Shown: positions 1-5,408 of the stretch, in pieces
Position numbering within the stretch: the first letter of the stretch is position 1
How the letters are laid out: the number at the start of each line of letters is the position of its first letter
Source: Novosphingobium sp.
GTDB taxonomy: Bacteria > Pseudomonadota > Alphaproteobacteria > Sphingomonadales > Sphingomonadaceae
Direction: 5' to 3'
Assembly (NCBI GenBank): GCA_021299075.1
Contig: JAJTFU010000137.1
Span: 1-5,408 of the forward strand
Length of the DNA: 5,408 nt
The notes under the pieces: generated by a model
What the model was told of the DNA's origin: nothing
Seen by the model: the letters and a program-made list of their open reading frames with translations, nothing else
The model's database searches: none
Translations under genes and position numbers: made by a program

Positions 1-1690
1 CGAGATAAAGCCTTGCGCCCGTCAGCGCGGCATCCTGTGCCACGATGAAGCGCTTTTCGGGCTTGTCATTGCCCAGGTTCCAGTAACCGTGGAAGGCCGC
101 CGTCAGATCGTGGAGAAAGAAGGCCACCCGGTGCGGCTCGCGCGCCGCAGCCGCCGCCTCGACCAGCCGCGGGAACTGCGCCGCCAGCTTGATCAGCGCC
201 AGCTCTTCCTCACCCAGCCGGTCCAGCGCTGCCGGGTCTGGTCCAAAGCCTTCAACCGCCGCCTTGCGCAAGGTCGAGCGGATCCGGGCGTGGGCGTACT
301 GGACGTAGAACACCGGGTTGTCCTTCGAGGCTTCGACCACCTTGTCGAAATCGAAGTCCATCTGCGCATCGGGCTTGCGGGTCAGCATGGTAAAGCGGAC
401 CACGTCCTTGCCGACCATCTCGACCACGTCGGCCAGGGTCACGAAATTGCCGGCGCGCTTCGACATCTTGAAGGGCTGGCCGCCCTTCATCAGCTGGACC
501 ATCTGGACCAGCTTGACCTCAAACGGGGTGGGCTTGCCCTCCCCGTTTTCATTGGCGGCCCCGGTCATGGCCGCAACTGCCGCCTTGATCCGCTTGACCG
601 TGCCGGCATGGTCCGCGCCCCAGATGTCGACCAGCGCGTCGGCGCTCTGGGCCTTCTGGAAGTGGTAAGCGAGGTCAGCGCCGAAATAAGTCCATTCGCC
701 GGTGCTCTTTTTGATCGGGCGATCCTGATCGTCGCCGAACCTGGTCGAGCGGAACAGCGGCAGTTTGACCGGCTCCCAGTCCTCGGGCGTCTTGCCCTTG
801 GGGGCTTCCAGCTGGCCGTCGTAGACCAGGTCATGCGCACGCAGCCACTTCTCGGCCTCGTCGGGCTTGCCGGCGGCCTGGAGCTCGGCTTCCGACGAGA
901 ACAGGTCATGATGGATGCCCAGCAAGGCGAGGTCGGCCTTGATCATCTCGAGCATGGCCGCCACCGCGCGGGTGCGGAACAACACGAGCCATTCGGCTTC
1001 GGGCGCCTTGGCGTACTTGTCGCCGAATTCGGCCGCCAGCGCCTGGCCAAGCGGGATCAGGTATTCGCCGGGGTAGAGCCCCTCCGGGATCTCGCCCACG
1101 GCCTCGCCGAGCGCCTCGCGGTAGCGAACGTGGACCGACCGGGCCAGGACATCGACCTGCGCCCCGGCATCGTTGACGTAGTATTCGCGGATCACCTTGT
1201 GCCCGGCGAATTCGAGCAGGGTCGCCAGGGCATCGCCCACCACCGCGCCGCGGCAGTGGCCCATGTGCATCGGCCCGGTCGGATTGGCCGAGACGTATTC
1301 GACGTTGACGGTGCTGCCCTGCCCCATGGTTGAGCGGCCATAGTCAGCACCCAGCGCGGCAATCGCCCGCAGTTCAGCCAGCCAGGCGGCGGCATCCACT
1401 CGCAGGTTGATGAAACCGGGGCCGGCAATCTCGGCACTGGCAACGCCCGGCACCTTCAGCAGTTCGGCCACCAGCAGCTCGGCAAGTGCGCGCGGGTTCA
1501 GGCCCGCCGGCTTGGCCAGCACCATCGCCGCGTTGGTCGCCAGATCGCCGTGGCTGGGATCACGCGGCGGCTCCACCGTCACGGCGGCGCGGTTCAGCCC
1601 GCCCGGCAGCGTGCCGGCGGCTTCCAGCGCATCGAGCGCAGCGGCGATATGGCCGACAAAGGCGGCGTGAATGGTAAGGGCAGCAGTCAT
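1..1690 (-). CDS. argS: Arginyl-tRNA synthetase (class I), C-terminus cut by the window edge
   Basis: This cytoplasmic enzyme charges tRNA-Arg with arginine using ATP. Reading from the ATG at 1690 gives 563 open codons to base 1. An N-terminal tRNA-recognition domain spans roughly residues 1-100. The class I catalytic domain follows, with the ArgS signature SANPTGPMHMGH; its HMGH (HIGH-type) motif lies at residues 142-145. The second ATP-binding motif KMSKR is intact at residues 408-412. A DALR-type helical anticodon-binding domain begins near residue 455 and runs to the edge. Family proteins are about 570-590 residues long, so only the last couple of dozen are missing. No Shine-Dalgarno is visible before the ATG, but the N-terminal sequence fits the family and no in-frame upstream ATG is seen. 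It lies downstream of the lipoprotein gene on the same strand, 164 bases apart with a hairpin-rich repeat between, so it is probably transcribed separately. Identification is firm. Confidence 0.97.
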   Translation of the reverse strand, partial: MTAALTIHAAFVGHIAAALDALEAAGTLPGGLNRAAVTVEPPRDPSHGDLATNAAMVLAKPAGLNPRALAELLVAELLKVPGVASAEIAGPGFINLRVDAAAWLAELRAIAALGADYGRSTMGQGSTVNVEYVSANPTGPMHMGHCRGAVVGDALATLLEFAGHKVIREYYVNDAGAQVDVLARSVHVRYREALGEAVGEIPEGLYPGEYLIPLGQALAAEFGDKYAKAPEAEWLVLFRTRAVAAMLEMIKADLALLGIHHDLFSSEAELQAAGKPDEAEKWLRAHDLVYDGQLEAPKGKTPEDWEPVKLPLFRSTRFGDDQDRPIKKSTGEWTYFGADLAYHFQKAQSADALVDIWGADHAGTVKRIKAAVAAMTGAANENGEGKPTPFEVKLVQMVQLMKGGQPFKMSKRAGNFVTLADVVEMVGKDVVRFTMLTRKPDAQMDFDFDKVVEASKDNPVFYVQYAHARIRSTLRKAAVEGFGPDPAALDRLGEEELALIKLAAQFPRLVEAAAAAREPHRVAFFLHDLTAAFHGYWNLGNDKPEKRFIVAQDAALTGARLYL

Positions 1691-1730
1691 GGCGCGCCGG
1701 TTAGACGGTTTGCGCCCATTGTGGAAGTGA

Positions 1731-1848
1731 CCTCTCCCCCCTTCAGGGGAGAGATACGCAGGCTTGGCAGCTTGCTGCCTAGCCGAAGTTGAGTGGGGCG
1801 CGGGTCTACGCCCCCTCTCCCAACCCTCTCCCCTAAAGGTGAGAGGGC
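1731..1848. repeat. Compound palindromic intergenic repeat with three hairpins
   Basis: This non-coding element fills most of the 164-base gap between argS and the lipoprotein gene. Hairpin A (1732-1753) pairs CTCTCCCC with GGGGAGAG around a 6-base loop. Hairpin B (1761-1784) pairs GGCTTGGCAG with CTGCCTAGCC around CTTG, with one T-T mismatch. Hairpin C (1824-1847) pairs CCCTCTC with GAGAGGG, then one mismatch, then CC with GG around a TAAA loop. The word CTCTCCC occurs three times (from 1732, 1815 and 1826), and GGGGAGAG at 1746-1753 could also pair with CTCTCCCC at 1826-1833, giving an alternative long-range fold. From memory, dispersed repeats of this style are common between genes in sphingomonad genomes; only one copy is visible here, so its repetitive nature is inferred. 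I see no transposase and no flanking target duplication. Confidence 0.7.
1824..1847 (-). terminator. Possible 3'-end hairpin of the lipoprotein mRNA
   Basis: This GC-rich stem begins seven bases past the lipoprotein stop codon (read on the minus strand). Seven pairs, one mismatch and two more pairs close a four-base loop. No run of T follows on the minus strand, so it is not a classical intrinsic terminator. It could slow RNA decay or help termination, or may simply be part of the repeat element. Confidence 0.3.
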
Positions 1849-1854
1849 CTTTCG

Positions 1855-2505
1855 TTACCGCGTGGCGTTGTAAGTCAGCTGGTCCTGGCTGAGCTGGAAG
1901 CCAACCAGCACTTCAAAGGTCGCGCGGGCAACCGCTGCCTTGACCTCGGGCCGCGAGAGCGGATCGACCGCGGCATCGGCATCGCCGGCCTTGCGCCGCC
2001 GCGTGATCTGCTCGCGGATATCGGCCGGCAAGCTCGCTTCGGCCTTGTCGACATAGGCGCTGGCCGAGCCGCTGGCCTGCGCGCGTTCCTGTCCGTCGGC
2101 GAAATTGATGGTGACCGAGCCGACCCGCTTCGAAATCACCGCGCTCCCGCCGCGCAGGACGGTAACGAAGTAGGGCAGCGTGACCTGGCGGGCACCGCGC
2201 GTGTCGGTGCGGCGGGCCAGCACGTCAAAGGTGGCTGCTGTGTAGACCTTCTCACCCGCCTCGTTGCAGGTCGAACGGACATTGGTCAGCGCGCCGACCA
2301 GATCGATGTTATCCGCCGTCGTGACGCCGGGCGTGCGGAACAGGGTCACATCGCCGGTATAGTCAGCCACGCCGACTGCCGGGCAGGCGCTGCGCACAGC
2401 GGTAACGCCGACGCCTTCGTCGACCACCAGGTCCCCGGTCCCGCGGCACCCGGCCAGGGCGGCGGCAAGGGCAACGGCGGCATAGAGGCGAGTGCGATGC
2501 GTCAT
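1855..2505 (-). CDS. Putative outer-membrane lipoprotein of unknown function
   Basis: I do not recognise a named family for this 216-residue protein. The N-terminus is a clear lipoprotein signal: positive residues R4 and R6, a hydrophobic Ala/Leu stretch at 7-18, and the lipobox LAGC with the acylated cysteine at position 20. The next residue is Arg rather than Asp, which by the E. coli rule favours sorting to the outer membrane. The mature part has no further membrane segment. Residues 45-135 look beta-rich (alternating V/T/F segments), whereas residues 150-205 look helical and charged, with an RRRK patch at 169-172. Cysteines 41 and 80 could form a disulfide in the periplasm. The ATG at 2505 is supported by the correctly placed signal peptide and an AGGA about ten bases upstream. 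It is divergent from ispH across a 71-base spacer. Coding status is secure; function is unknown. Confidence 0.85.
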   Translation of the reverse strand: MTHRTRLYAAVALAAALAGCRGTGDLVVDEGVGVTAVRSACPAVGVADYTGDVTLFRTPGVTTADNIDLVGALTNVRSTCNEAGEKVYTAATFDVLARRTDTRGARQVTLPYFVTVLRGGSAVISKRVGSVTINFADGQERAQASGSASAYVDKAEASLPADIREQITRRRKAGDADAAVDPLSRPEVKAAVARATFEVLVGFQLSQDQLTYNATR

Positions 2506-2525
2506 TCTGGCAGGTTCCTGTCCTT

Positions 2526-2540
2526 GGGCAGAACTTGCCC
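2526..2540. promoter_or_regulatory. Short inverted repeat in the divergent spacer
   Basis: GGGCA and TGCCC flank a five-base centre in the spacer between the lipoprotein gene and ispH. It could be a small protein-binding operator or an RNA stem. Its right arm shares bases 2538-2540 with the larger inverted repeat that covers the ispH ribosome binding site, so the two stems cannot form together in one transcript. Its function is inferred from position only. Confidence 0.3.
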
Positions 2541-2568
2541 TAGCGGCGTCAATGCCAAAACGCTAGGG
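2538..2568 (+). promoter_or_regulatory. Inverted repeat covering the ispH ribosome binding site
   Basis: The perfect 8-base arms CCCTAGCG (2538-2545) and CGCTAGGG (2561-2568) are separated by 15 bases. The right arm includes the first half of the purine-rich Shine-Dalgarno run at 2565-2571, so in the mRNA this stem would hide part of the ribosome binding site. As DNA, it could equally be an operator for a dimeric regulator of either divergent gene. No convincing sigma-70 -35/-10 pair is visible in the spacer on either strand. The inverted repeat is seen directly; the regulatory role is inference. Confidence 0.4.
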
Positions 2569-2571
2569 GGG
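2565..2571 (+). promoter_or_regulatory. Ribosome binding site of ispH
   Basis: AGGGGGG ends five bases before the ATG at 2577 and supports that start. It overlaps the right arm of the inverted repeat just upstream, so its access may depend on RNA folding. Confidence 0.6.
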
Positions 2572-2576
2572 CGAAC

Positions 2577-3539
2577 ATGAACGCGCCCTTTCCGCAGCCG
2601 GTCAAGCCGGCCCTTCGCCTTCTGCTCGCCGCGCCGCGCGGCTTCTGCGCGGGGGTCGACCGCGCGATCGAGATCGTCGAGCGGGCGCTGAACCGCTATG
2701 GGGCCCCGGTCTATGTCCGGCACGAGATCGTGCATAACCGCTTCGTGGTTGACGGCCTGCGCGACAAAGGCGCCATTTTCGTCGAGGAGCTGGACGAAGT
2801 GCCCGATGGCGCTCCGGTAGTGTTCAGCGCCCATGGCGTGCCCAAGTCGGTGCCGGCCAACGCGACCGAGCGCGGGCTGGACTGGCTCGATGCCACTTGC
2901 CCGCTGGTCAGCAAGGTGCACCGCCAGGCCGAACGCCAGATCGAGGCTGGCCGCCACATTCTGTTCATCGGCCACAAGGGCCATCCCGAAGTGATCGGCA
3001 CCTTCGGCCAGGTTCCGGAGGGCACGATAACCCTCGTCGAAACGCTGGAAGACGTGGCCGCGCTGGATTTTCCGACCGATGCCGCGCTTTCGTTCCTGAC
3101 GCAGACAACGCTGTCGGTCGATGACACGGCCGAAATCGTTGCAGAATTGCGCGTGCGCTTCCCTGGCATTGTCGGCCCCAAGGCCGAGGACATCTGCTAT
3201 GCCACGTCCAACCGCCAGGCAGCGGTCAAGGCAATTGCCGAGGAATGCCAGCTGGTGCTGGTGATCGGCGCGCCCAACAGTTCCAATTCGCTGAGGCTGG
3301 TCGAAGTGGCCGAGCGCTGCGGCGCGACCGCGCACCTGATCCAGCGCGGCAGCGAGATCGACGAGGCTTGGTTTGCTGGAGTCGAGACCATGGGCCTGAC
3401 CGCCGGGGCCTCTGCCCCCGAAACACTGGTCCAGGAAGTGATCGACCGGATCGGCGAATTCCGGACCGTGGCAGTCGGACAGGTTGTTACTGCCGAGGAA
3501 AAGATTGTCTTCAAGCTGCCGCGGCAACTGTCGGACTAA
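2577..3539 (+). CDS. ispH: 4-hydroxy-3-methylbut-2-enyl diphosphate reductase
   Basis: This is the last enzyme of the MEP (non-mevalonate) isoprenoid pathway. It reduces HMBPP to isopentenyl and dimethylallyl diphosphate in the cytoplasm with a [4Fe-4S] cluster. The three cluster cysteines are present: C24 (PRGFCAGV), C108 (DATCPLV) and C207 (EDICYAT). The diphosphate-binding and catalytic residues are also in place: H53, H86 (SAHG), H136 and E138 (GHPEV), T178 (TQTTLS), then SNRQ at 211-214, an NSSNS segment near 244, and TAGASAPE near 286. At 320 residues it matches the family, with about twelve extra N-terminal residues compared with E. coli IspH. The start is supported by the purine run at 2565-2571. 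It heads a cluster with thrB and rnhA, an order I recall from other alphaproteobacteria. In pigmented sphingomonads its product would feed carotenoid, quinone and hopanoid synthesis. Identification is firm. Confidence 0.98.
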   Translation: MNAPFPQPVKPALRLLLAAPRGFCAGVDRAIEIVERALNRYGAPVYVRHEIVHNRFVVDGLRDKGAIFVEELDEVPDGAPVVFSAHGVPKSVPANATERGLDWLDATCPLVSKVHRQAERQIEAGRHILFIGHKGHPEVIGTFGQVPEGTITLVETLEDVAALDFPTDAALSFLTQTTLSVDDTAEIVAELRVRFPGIVGPKAEDICYATSNRQAAVKAIAEECQLVLVIGAPNSSNSLRLVEVAERCGATAHLIQRGSEIDEAWFAGVETMGLTAGASAPETLVQEVIDRIGEFRTVAVGQVVTAEEKIVFKLPRQLSD

Positions 3540-3541
3540 GG
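3538..3541 (+). promoter_or_regulatory. Ribosome binding site of thrB overlapping the ispH stop
   Basis: AAGG shares two bases with the ispH TAA (3537-3539) and lies seven bases before the GTG start of thrB. This decides in favour of the GTG at 3549 and suggests that ribosomes finishing ispH re-initiate on thrB. Confidence 0.55.
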
Positions 3542-3548
3542 CTCGGGC

Positions 3549-4532
3549 GTGGCGGTTTACACCCACCTTGGGGCCGAAGTACTGGCCGGGCTGGTCGCCG
3601 AATTCGATGTCGGCGAGCTGACCTCGGTCAAGGGCATTGCCGAGGGTATTTCCAACAGCAACTGGCTGGTCGAAACCACCGGGCAGGACGGGTCCGGCGC
3701 GCGGTTCATCCTGACCATGTACGAATTCCGGATCGAAGTGGAGGACCTGCCGTTCTTCCTTTCGCTGCTCGATCACTTATCGGCCCGGGGCTGCCCGGTG
3801 CCGCGCACAATCCATGATCGGCAGGGCCAGCTCTTCCGCCTGCTGGATGGCAAGGCCGTGGCGCTGATCGAGTTCCTGTCCGGCGTTTCGGTCAGTGCGC
3901 CGACACCCGGCCAGGCTCACGCCGTCGGCCGCGCGCTGGCACAGATGCAGCTAGCTGCGGCGGACTTTCCAGGCGTGCGCGAGAATGCGATGGGCCGCGC
4001 CGAATGGCAACGACTGGCGCAGGAATGCGGGCCGGCTGGCCTGGCCGAGATCGACCCGGGCTTTGCCGAACTGGTGGCGCGCGAACTCCCCGCCGTGCTG
4101 GCTGACTGGCCCGAAGGCCTGCCGCGCGGGACGATCCATGCCGACCTGTTCCCGGACAATGTCCTGATGCTGGGCACCCAGGTGACCGGGCTGATCGACT
4201 TCTATTTCGCCTGTACCGATCTGTTTGCCTATGACCTGGCAGTCACCCATGCCGCCTGGTGTTTTTCCAATGATGGCAAGCACTTCGACCCGGCGTTGTC
4301 GGCAGCACTGATCGCTGGTTACGAGGAGGTCCGCCCGCTTTCCCCGGCTGAGCGCGCGGCCTTGCCTCTGCTCGCGCGCGGCGCCGCCTTGCGCTTTGCC
4401 CTCACCCGCGCCTGGGACTGGGTCAACACTCCGGCCGATGCGCTGGTCACCCGCAAGGACCCCCTGGCCTTTGGCCGGCGGCTGGAATTCTACGCCGATC
4501 CCGCCAATGCTGCCGTCTTTGCGGCCGCATGA
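3549..4532 (+). CDS. thrB: Homoserine kinase, ThrB type II (APH/protein-kinase-like fold)
   Basis: This enzyme phosphorylates homoserine with ATP to O-phosphohomoserine, the step before threonine synthase. It belongs to the aminoglycoside-phosphotransferase superfamily (thrB_alt type), not to the GHMP kinases that include E. coli ThrB. The 327-residue length is normal. The N-terminal lobe carries the typical KGIAEGISNSNWLVET segment (residues 28-43) and the hydrophobic strand FILTMYE (53-59). The catalytic loop HADLFPDN lies at 197-204, with H197, D199 and N204. The metal-binding Asp is D217 in LIDFYFA. The start is GTG at 3549, giving the usual family opening MAVYTH, with its ribosome binding site in the ispH stop region. 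Its stop overlaps the rnhA start by four bases. No pathway link to ispH or rnhA is evident, so the linkage looks like a conserved gene order rather than a pathway operon. Confidence 0.95.
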   Translation: MAVYTHLGAEVLAGLVAEFDVGELTSVKGIAEGISNSNWLVETTGQDGSGARFILTMYEFRIEVEDLPFFLSLLDHLSARGCPVPRTIHDRQGQLFRLLDGKAVALIEFLSGVSVSAPTPGQAHAVGRALAQMQLAAADFPGVRENAMGRAEWQRLAQECGPAGLAEIDPGFAELVARELPAVLADWPEGLPRGTIHADLFPDNVLMLGTQVTGLIDFYFACTDLFAYDLAVTHAAWCFSNDGKHFDPALSAALIAGYEEVRPLSPAERAALPLLARGAALRFALTRAWDWVNTPADALVTRKDPLAFGRRLEFYADPANAAVFAAA

Positions 4533-4969
4533 AGCGCATCGAGGCCTTCACCGATGGCGCCTGCAAGGGCAACCCCGGCCCCGGCGGCTGGGGTGTGGTG
4601 CTGCGCATGGGCCAGCATGAGCGGGAATTGTCAGGTCACGAAGCCCACACCACCAATAACCGTATGGAGCTGACGGCGGTGATCCGCGCGCTCGACGCGC
4701 TGAAAGAGCCGTGCCACGTCGCGCTGCACACCGACAGCCGCTATGTGATCGACGGGATCACCAAGTGGATCTTCGGCTGGCAGAAGAACGGCTGGATCAA
4801 TTCCCAGAAGAAGCCGGTCCTCAATGCCGATCTTTGGCAGGAACTGCTGGAAGCGCGCAAGCGCCACCGGATCGACTGGATCTGGGTCAAGGGCCACGAT
4901 GGCCACCCCGAGAACGAAAGGGCCGACCGCCTGGCGAGCGATGCGGCCCTCTCAGGCAAGCAGGCTTAG
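4529..4969 (+). CDS. rnhA: Ribonuclease HI
   Basis: This cytoplasmic endonuclease cuts the RNA strand of RNA-DNA hybrids, removing R-loops and primer remnants. The 146-residue length is typical of bacterial RNase HI. All active-site residues are visible: D9 (FTDGACKGNPGPGG), E47 (NNRMEL), D69 (TDSRYV) and D133 (ERAD), plus the flexible-loop histidine H123 in VKGHDGHPENERAD. The basic, tryptophan-rich handle region (W80 to W89, KWIFGWQKNGW) that grips the hybrid is present, so this is the full HI form. The ATG at 4529 overlaps the thrB TGA as ATGA, indicating translational coupling. No separate Shine-Dalgarno is evident. At its 3' end the TAG overlaps the stop of the convergent YegP-like gene, leaving no room for a terminator between them. 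Identification is firm. Confidence 0.98.
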   Translation: MKRIEAFTDGACKGNPGPGGWGVVLRMGQHERELSGHEAHTTNNRMELTAVIRALDALKEPCHVALHTDSRYVIDGITKWIFGWQKNGWINSQKKPVLNADLWQELLEARKRHRIDWIWVKGHDGHPENERADRLASDAALSGKQA

Positions 4970-5148
4970 CCGGCGGTCTTATCGACCACTTCGGCGCCCG
5001 GGCCGTTCTTCAGGATCGATTCGATCGCATTCTTGGCGCTGGCCTTGCTGCTATAGCCTTCGGTCCAGAAGATCGTTTCCGAATTGTAGCAGAAATAGGC
5101 GACAAACTCGCCAGCCTTGTTCTTACGGATTTCAAAACGGTGTGCCAT
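4966..5148 (-). CDS. YegP-family DUF1508 small protein
   Basis: This 60-residue protein belongs to the DUF1508 (YegP) family of small cytoplasmic proteins with no established biochemical role. The diagnostic pattern is clear: F5-E-I near the start, then AGEFVAYF, YNSETIFWTEGYSSKASAKN and a closing NGPGA. It holds one copy of the repeat unit, whereas E. coli YegP has two. The N-terminus is supported by GGGAGG at 5159-5164, ten bases before the ATG. It converges on rnhA, and the two stop codons share bases in TTAG at 4966-4969. It lies 61 bases downstream of the oxidoreductase gene on the same strand, so co-transcription is possible. The family call is firm; a biological role cannot be read from the sequence. 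Confidence 0.92.
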   Translation of the reverse strand: MAHRFEIRKNKAGEFVAYFCYNSETIFWTEGYSSKASAKNAIESILKNGPGAEVVDKTAG

Positions 5149-5158
5149 GTCGGGTATA

Positions 5159-5164
5159 CCTCCC
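5159..5164 (-). promoter_or_regulatory. Ribosome binding site of the DUF1508 gene
   Basis: GGGAGG on the minus strand lies ten bases before the ATG at 5148. It is the strongest Shine-Dalgarno match in the window and fixes the start of this small gene. Confidence 0.6.
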
Positions 5165-5209
5165 AGGTTTGCGACGACCGGGACAGCCTAACGCTAAATC
5201 CTTGATTCG

Positions 5210-5408
5210 CTATCGAAACCGTGCCGGATCATATGGCTCAGGGTCGACCGCGCCAGGCCCCTGCCCCAGCAGCAGCGCGCAGGCCAGGTCTGCCGCCGCC
5301 GGCGCGGTCTGGATCCCGAACCCGCCCTGCCCGGCGAACCAGAAGAAGCCGGGCTGATCAGGATCGAAGCCGTAAACCGGCAGCCGATCCGGCGCGAAAG
5401 AGCGCAGG
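5210..5408 (-). CDS. FAD-dependent oxidoreductase, DAO family (C-terminal fragment in window)
   Basis: Only the last 65 codons are present; the gene continues beyond the right edge. The minus strand reads from 5407 to a TAG at 5210-5212. The segment runs LRSFAPDRLPVYGFDP, then GFFWFAGQGGFGIQTAPA. This resembles the C-terminal FAD-contacting part of glycine/D-amino-acid oxidase-like proteins (DAO, PF01266), where a G-Q-G-G-x-G-I motif contacts the flavin and is followed by a helix (here AAADLACALLLG). Such enzymes oxidise amines or D-amino acids, but the substrate cannot be told from this fragment. The reading frame ends 61 bases before the DUF1508 start, with no obvious terminator hairpin between them. 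The family call is from recognition of the C-terminal pattern only. Confidence 0.75.
   Translation of the reverse strand, partial: LRSFAPDRLPVYGFDPDQPGFFWFAGQGGFGIQTAPAAADLACALLLGQGPGAVDPEPYDPARFR

Noticed and set aside
89..1333. Long plus-strand open frame of 414 codons antisense to argS
   Set aside because: The minus strand here encodes ArgS with both ATP-binding motifs intact. The plus-strand product is rich in Arg, Gly, Leu and His with no recognisable domain, as expected for a shadow frame in GC-rich DNA.
1550..1792. Small plus-strand open frame over the argS start and repeat
   Set aside because: Its second half is a translation of the palindromic repeat, and its first half is antisense to the ArgS N-terminus.
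2506..2576. Sigma-70 promoters in the divergent spacer
   Set aside because: TTG-starting hexamers (TTGCCC on plus, TTGACG and TTGGCA on minus) have no good -10 partner at 16-18 bases, so I did not list a promoter.
2502..3776. Minus-strand open frame of 424 codons opposite ispH and the start of thrB
   Set aside because: It crosses two well-identified genes and overlaps the lipoprotein start, and its product resembles no protein family. It is an antisense shadow of GC-rich coding sequence.
3245..3817. Plus-strand open frame of 190 codons across the ispH-thrB junction
   Set aside because: It is out of frame with both IspH and ThrB, whose reading frames are fully supported by motifs; its composition is Arg/Gly-rich shadow sequence.
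5153..5160. GGTATACC palindrome before the DUF1508 start
   Set aside because: It is an 8-base palindrome partly overlapping the ribosome binding site; such words occur by chance and there is no second copy or promoter context.
4824..5357. Plus-strand open frame of 177 codons over the rnhA end, the DUF1508 gene and the oxidoreductase end
   Set aside because: It is out of frame with RNase HI and antisense to two recognisable minus-strand genes; the product is low-complexity Arg/Ser/Pro.
1..5408. CRISPR array, tRNA or rRNA gene, transposase, phage or defence genes
   Set aside because: I saw no spaced direct repeats, no tRNA-like cloverleaf or CCA end, and no mobile or defence protein motifs on either strand; almost every base is accounted for by housekeeping genes.

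Overview
The window is GC-rich, densely packed bacterial chromosome. Protein style points to an alphaproteobacterium, most likely Sphingomonadales (Novosphingobium, Sphingomonas or Erythrobacter relatives). The basis is the ArgS and IspH sequence style, an APH-fold homoserine kinase (ThrB type II) set between ispH and rnhA, a one-domain YegP/DUF1508 protein, and a hairpin-rich CTCTCCCC-type intergenic repeat. The taxonomic placement is inference from recall, not from a search.

Layout from left to right. (1) Bases 1-1690, minus strand: argS, arginyl-tRNA synthetase, nearly complete, with its last residues beyond the left edge. (2) Bases 1691-1854: intergenic, mostly a compound palindromic repeat with three hairpins. 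(3) Bases 1855-2505, minus strand: a 216-residue lipoprotein of unknown function. (4) Bases 2506-2576: a 71-base divergent spacer that holds two overlapping inverted repeats, one of which covers the ispH ribosome binding site. (5) Bases 2577-4969, plus strand: the compact cluster ispH-thrB-rnhA. The thrB Shine-Dalgarno overlaps the ispH stop codon, and rnhA starts inside the thrB stop (ATGA). (6) Bases 4966-5148, minus strand: a small YegP-like DUF1508 protein whose stop codon overlaps the rnhA stop. (7) Bases 5210-5408, minus strand: the C-terminal 65 residues of an FAD-dependent DAO-family oxidoreductase, cut by the right edge.

The genes are housekeeping: translation (argS), isoprenoid precursor synthesis (ispH), threonine synthesis (thrB) and RNA-DNA hybrid removal (rnhA). 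The three plus-strand genes are probably co-transcribed and translationally coupled, although their functions are not in one pathway. I see no mobile element, CRISPR array, tRNA, rRNA or defence system. The items most worth a second look are the mutually exclusive hairpins in the ispH leader, the compound repeat between argS and the lipoprotein gene, and the uncharacterised lipoprotein itself.
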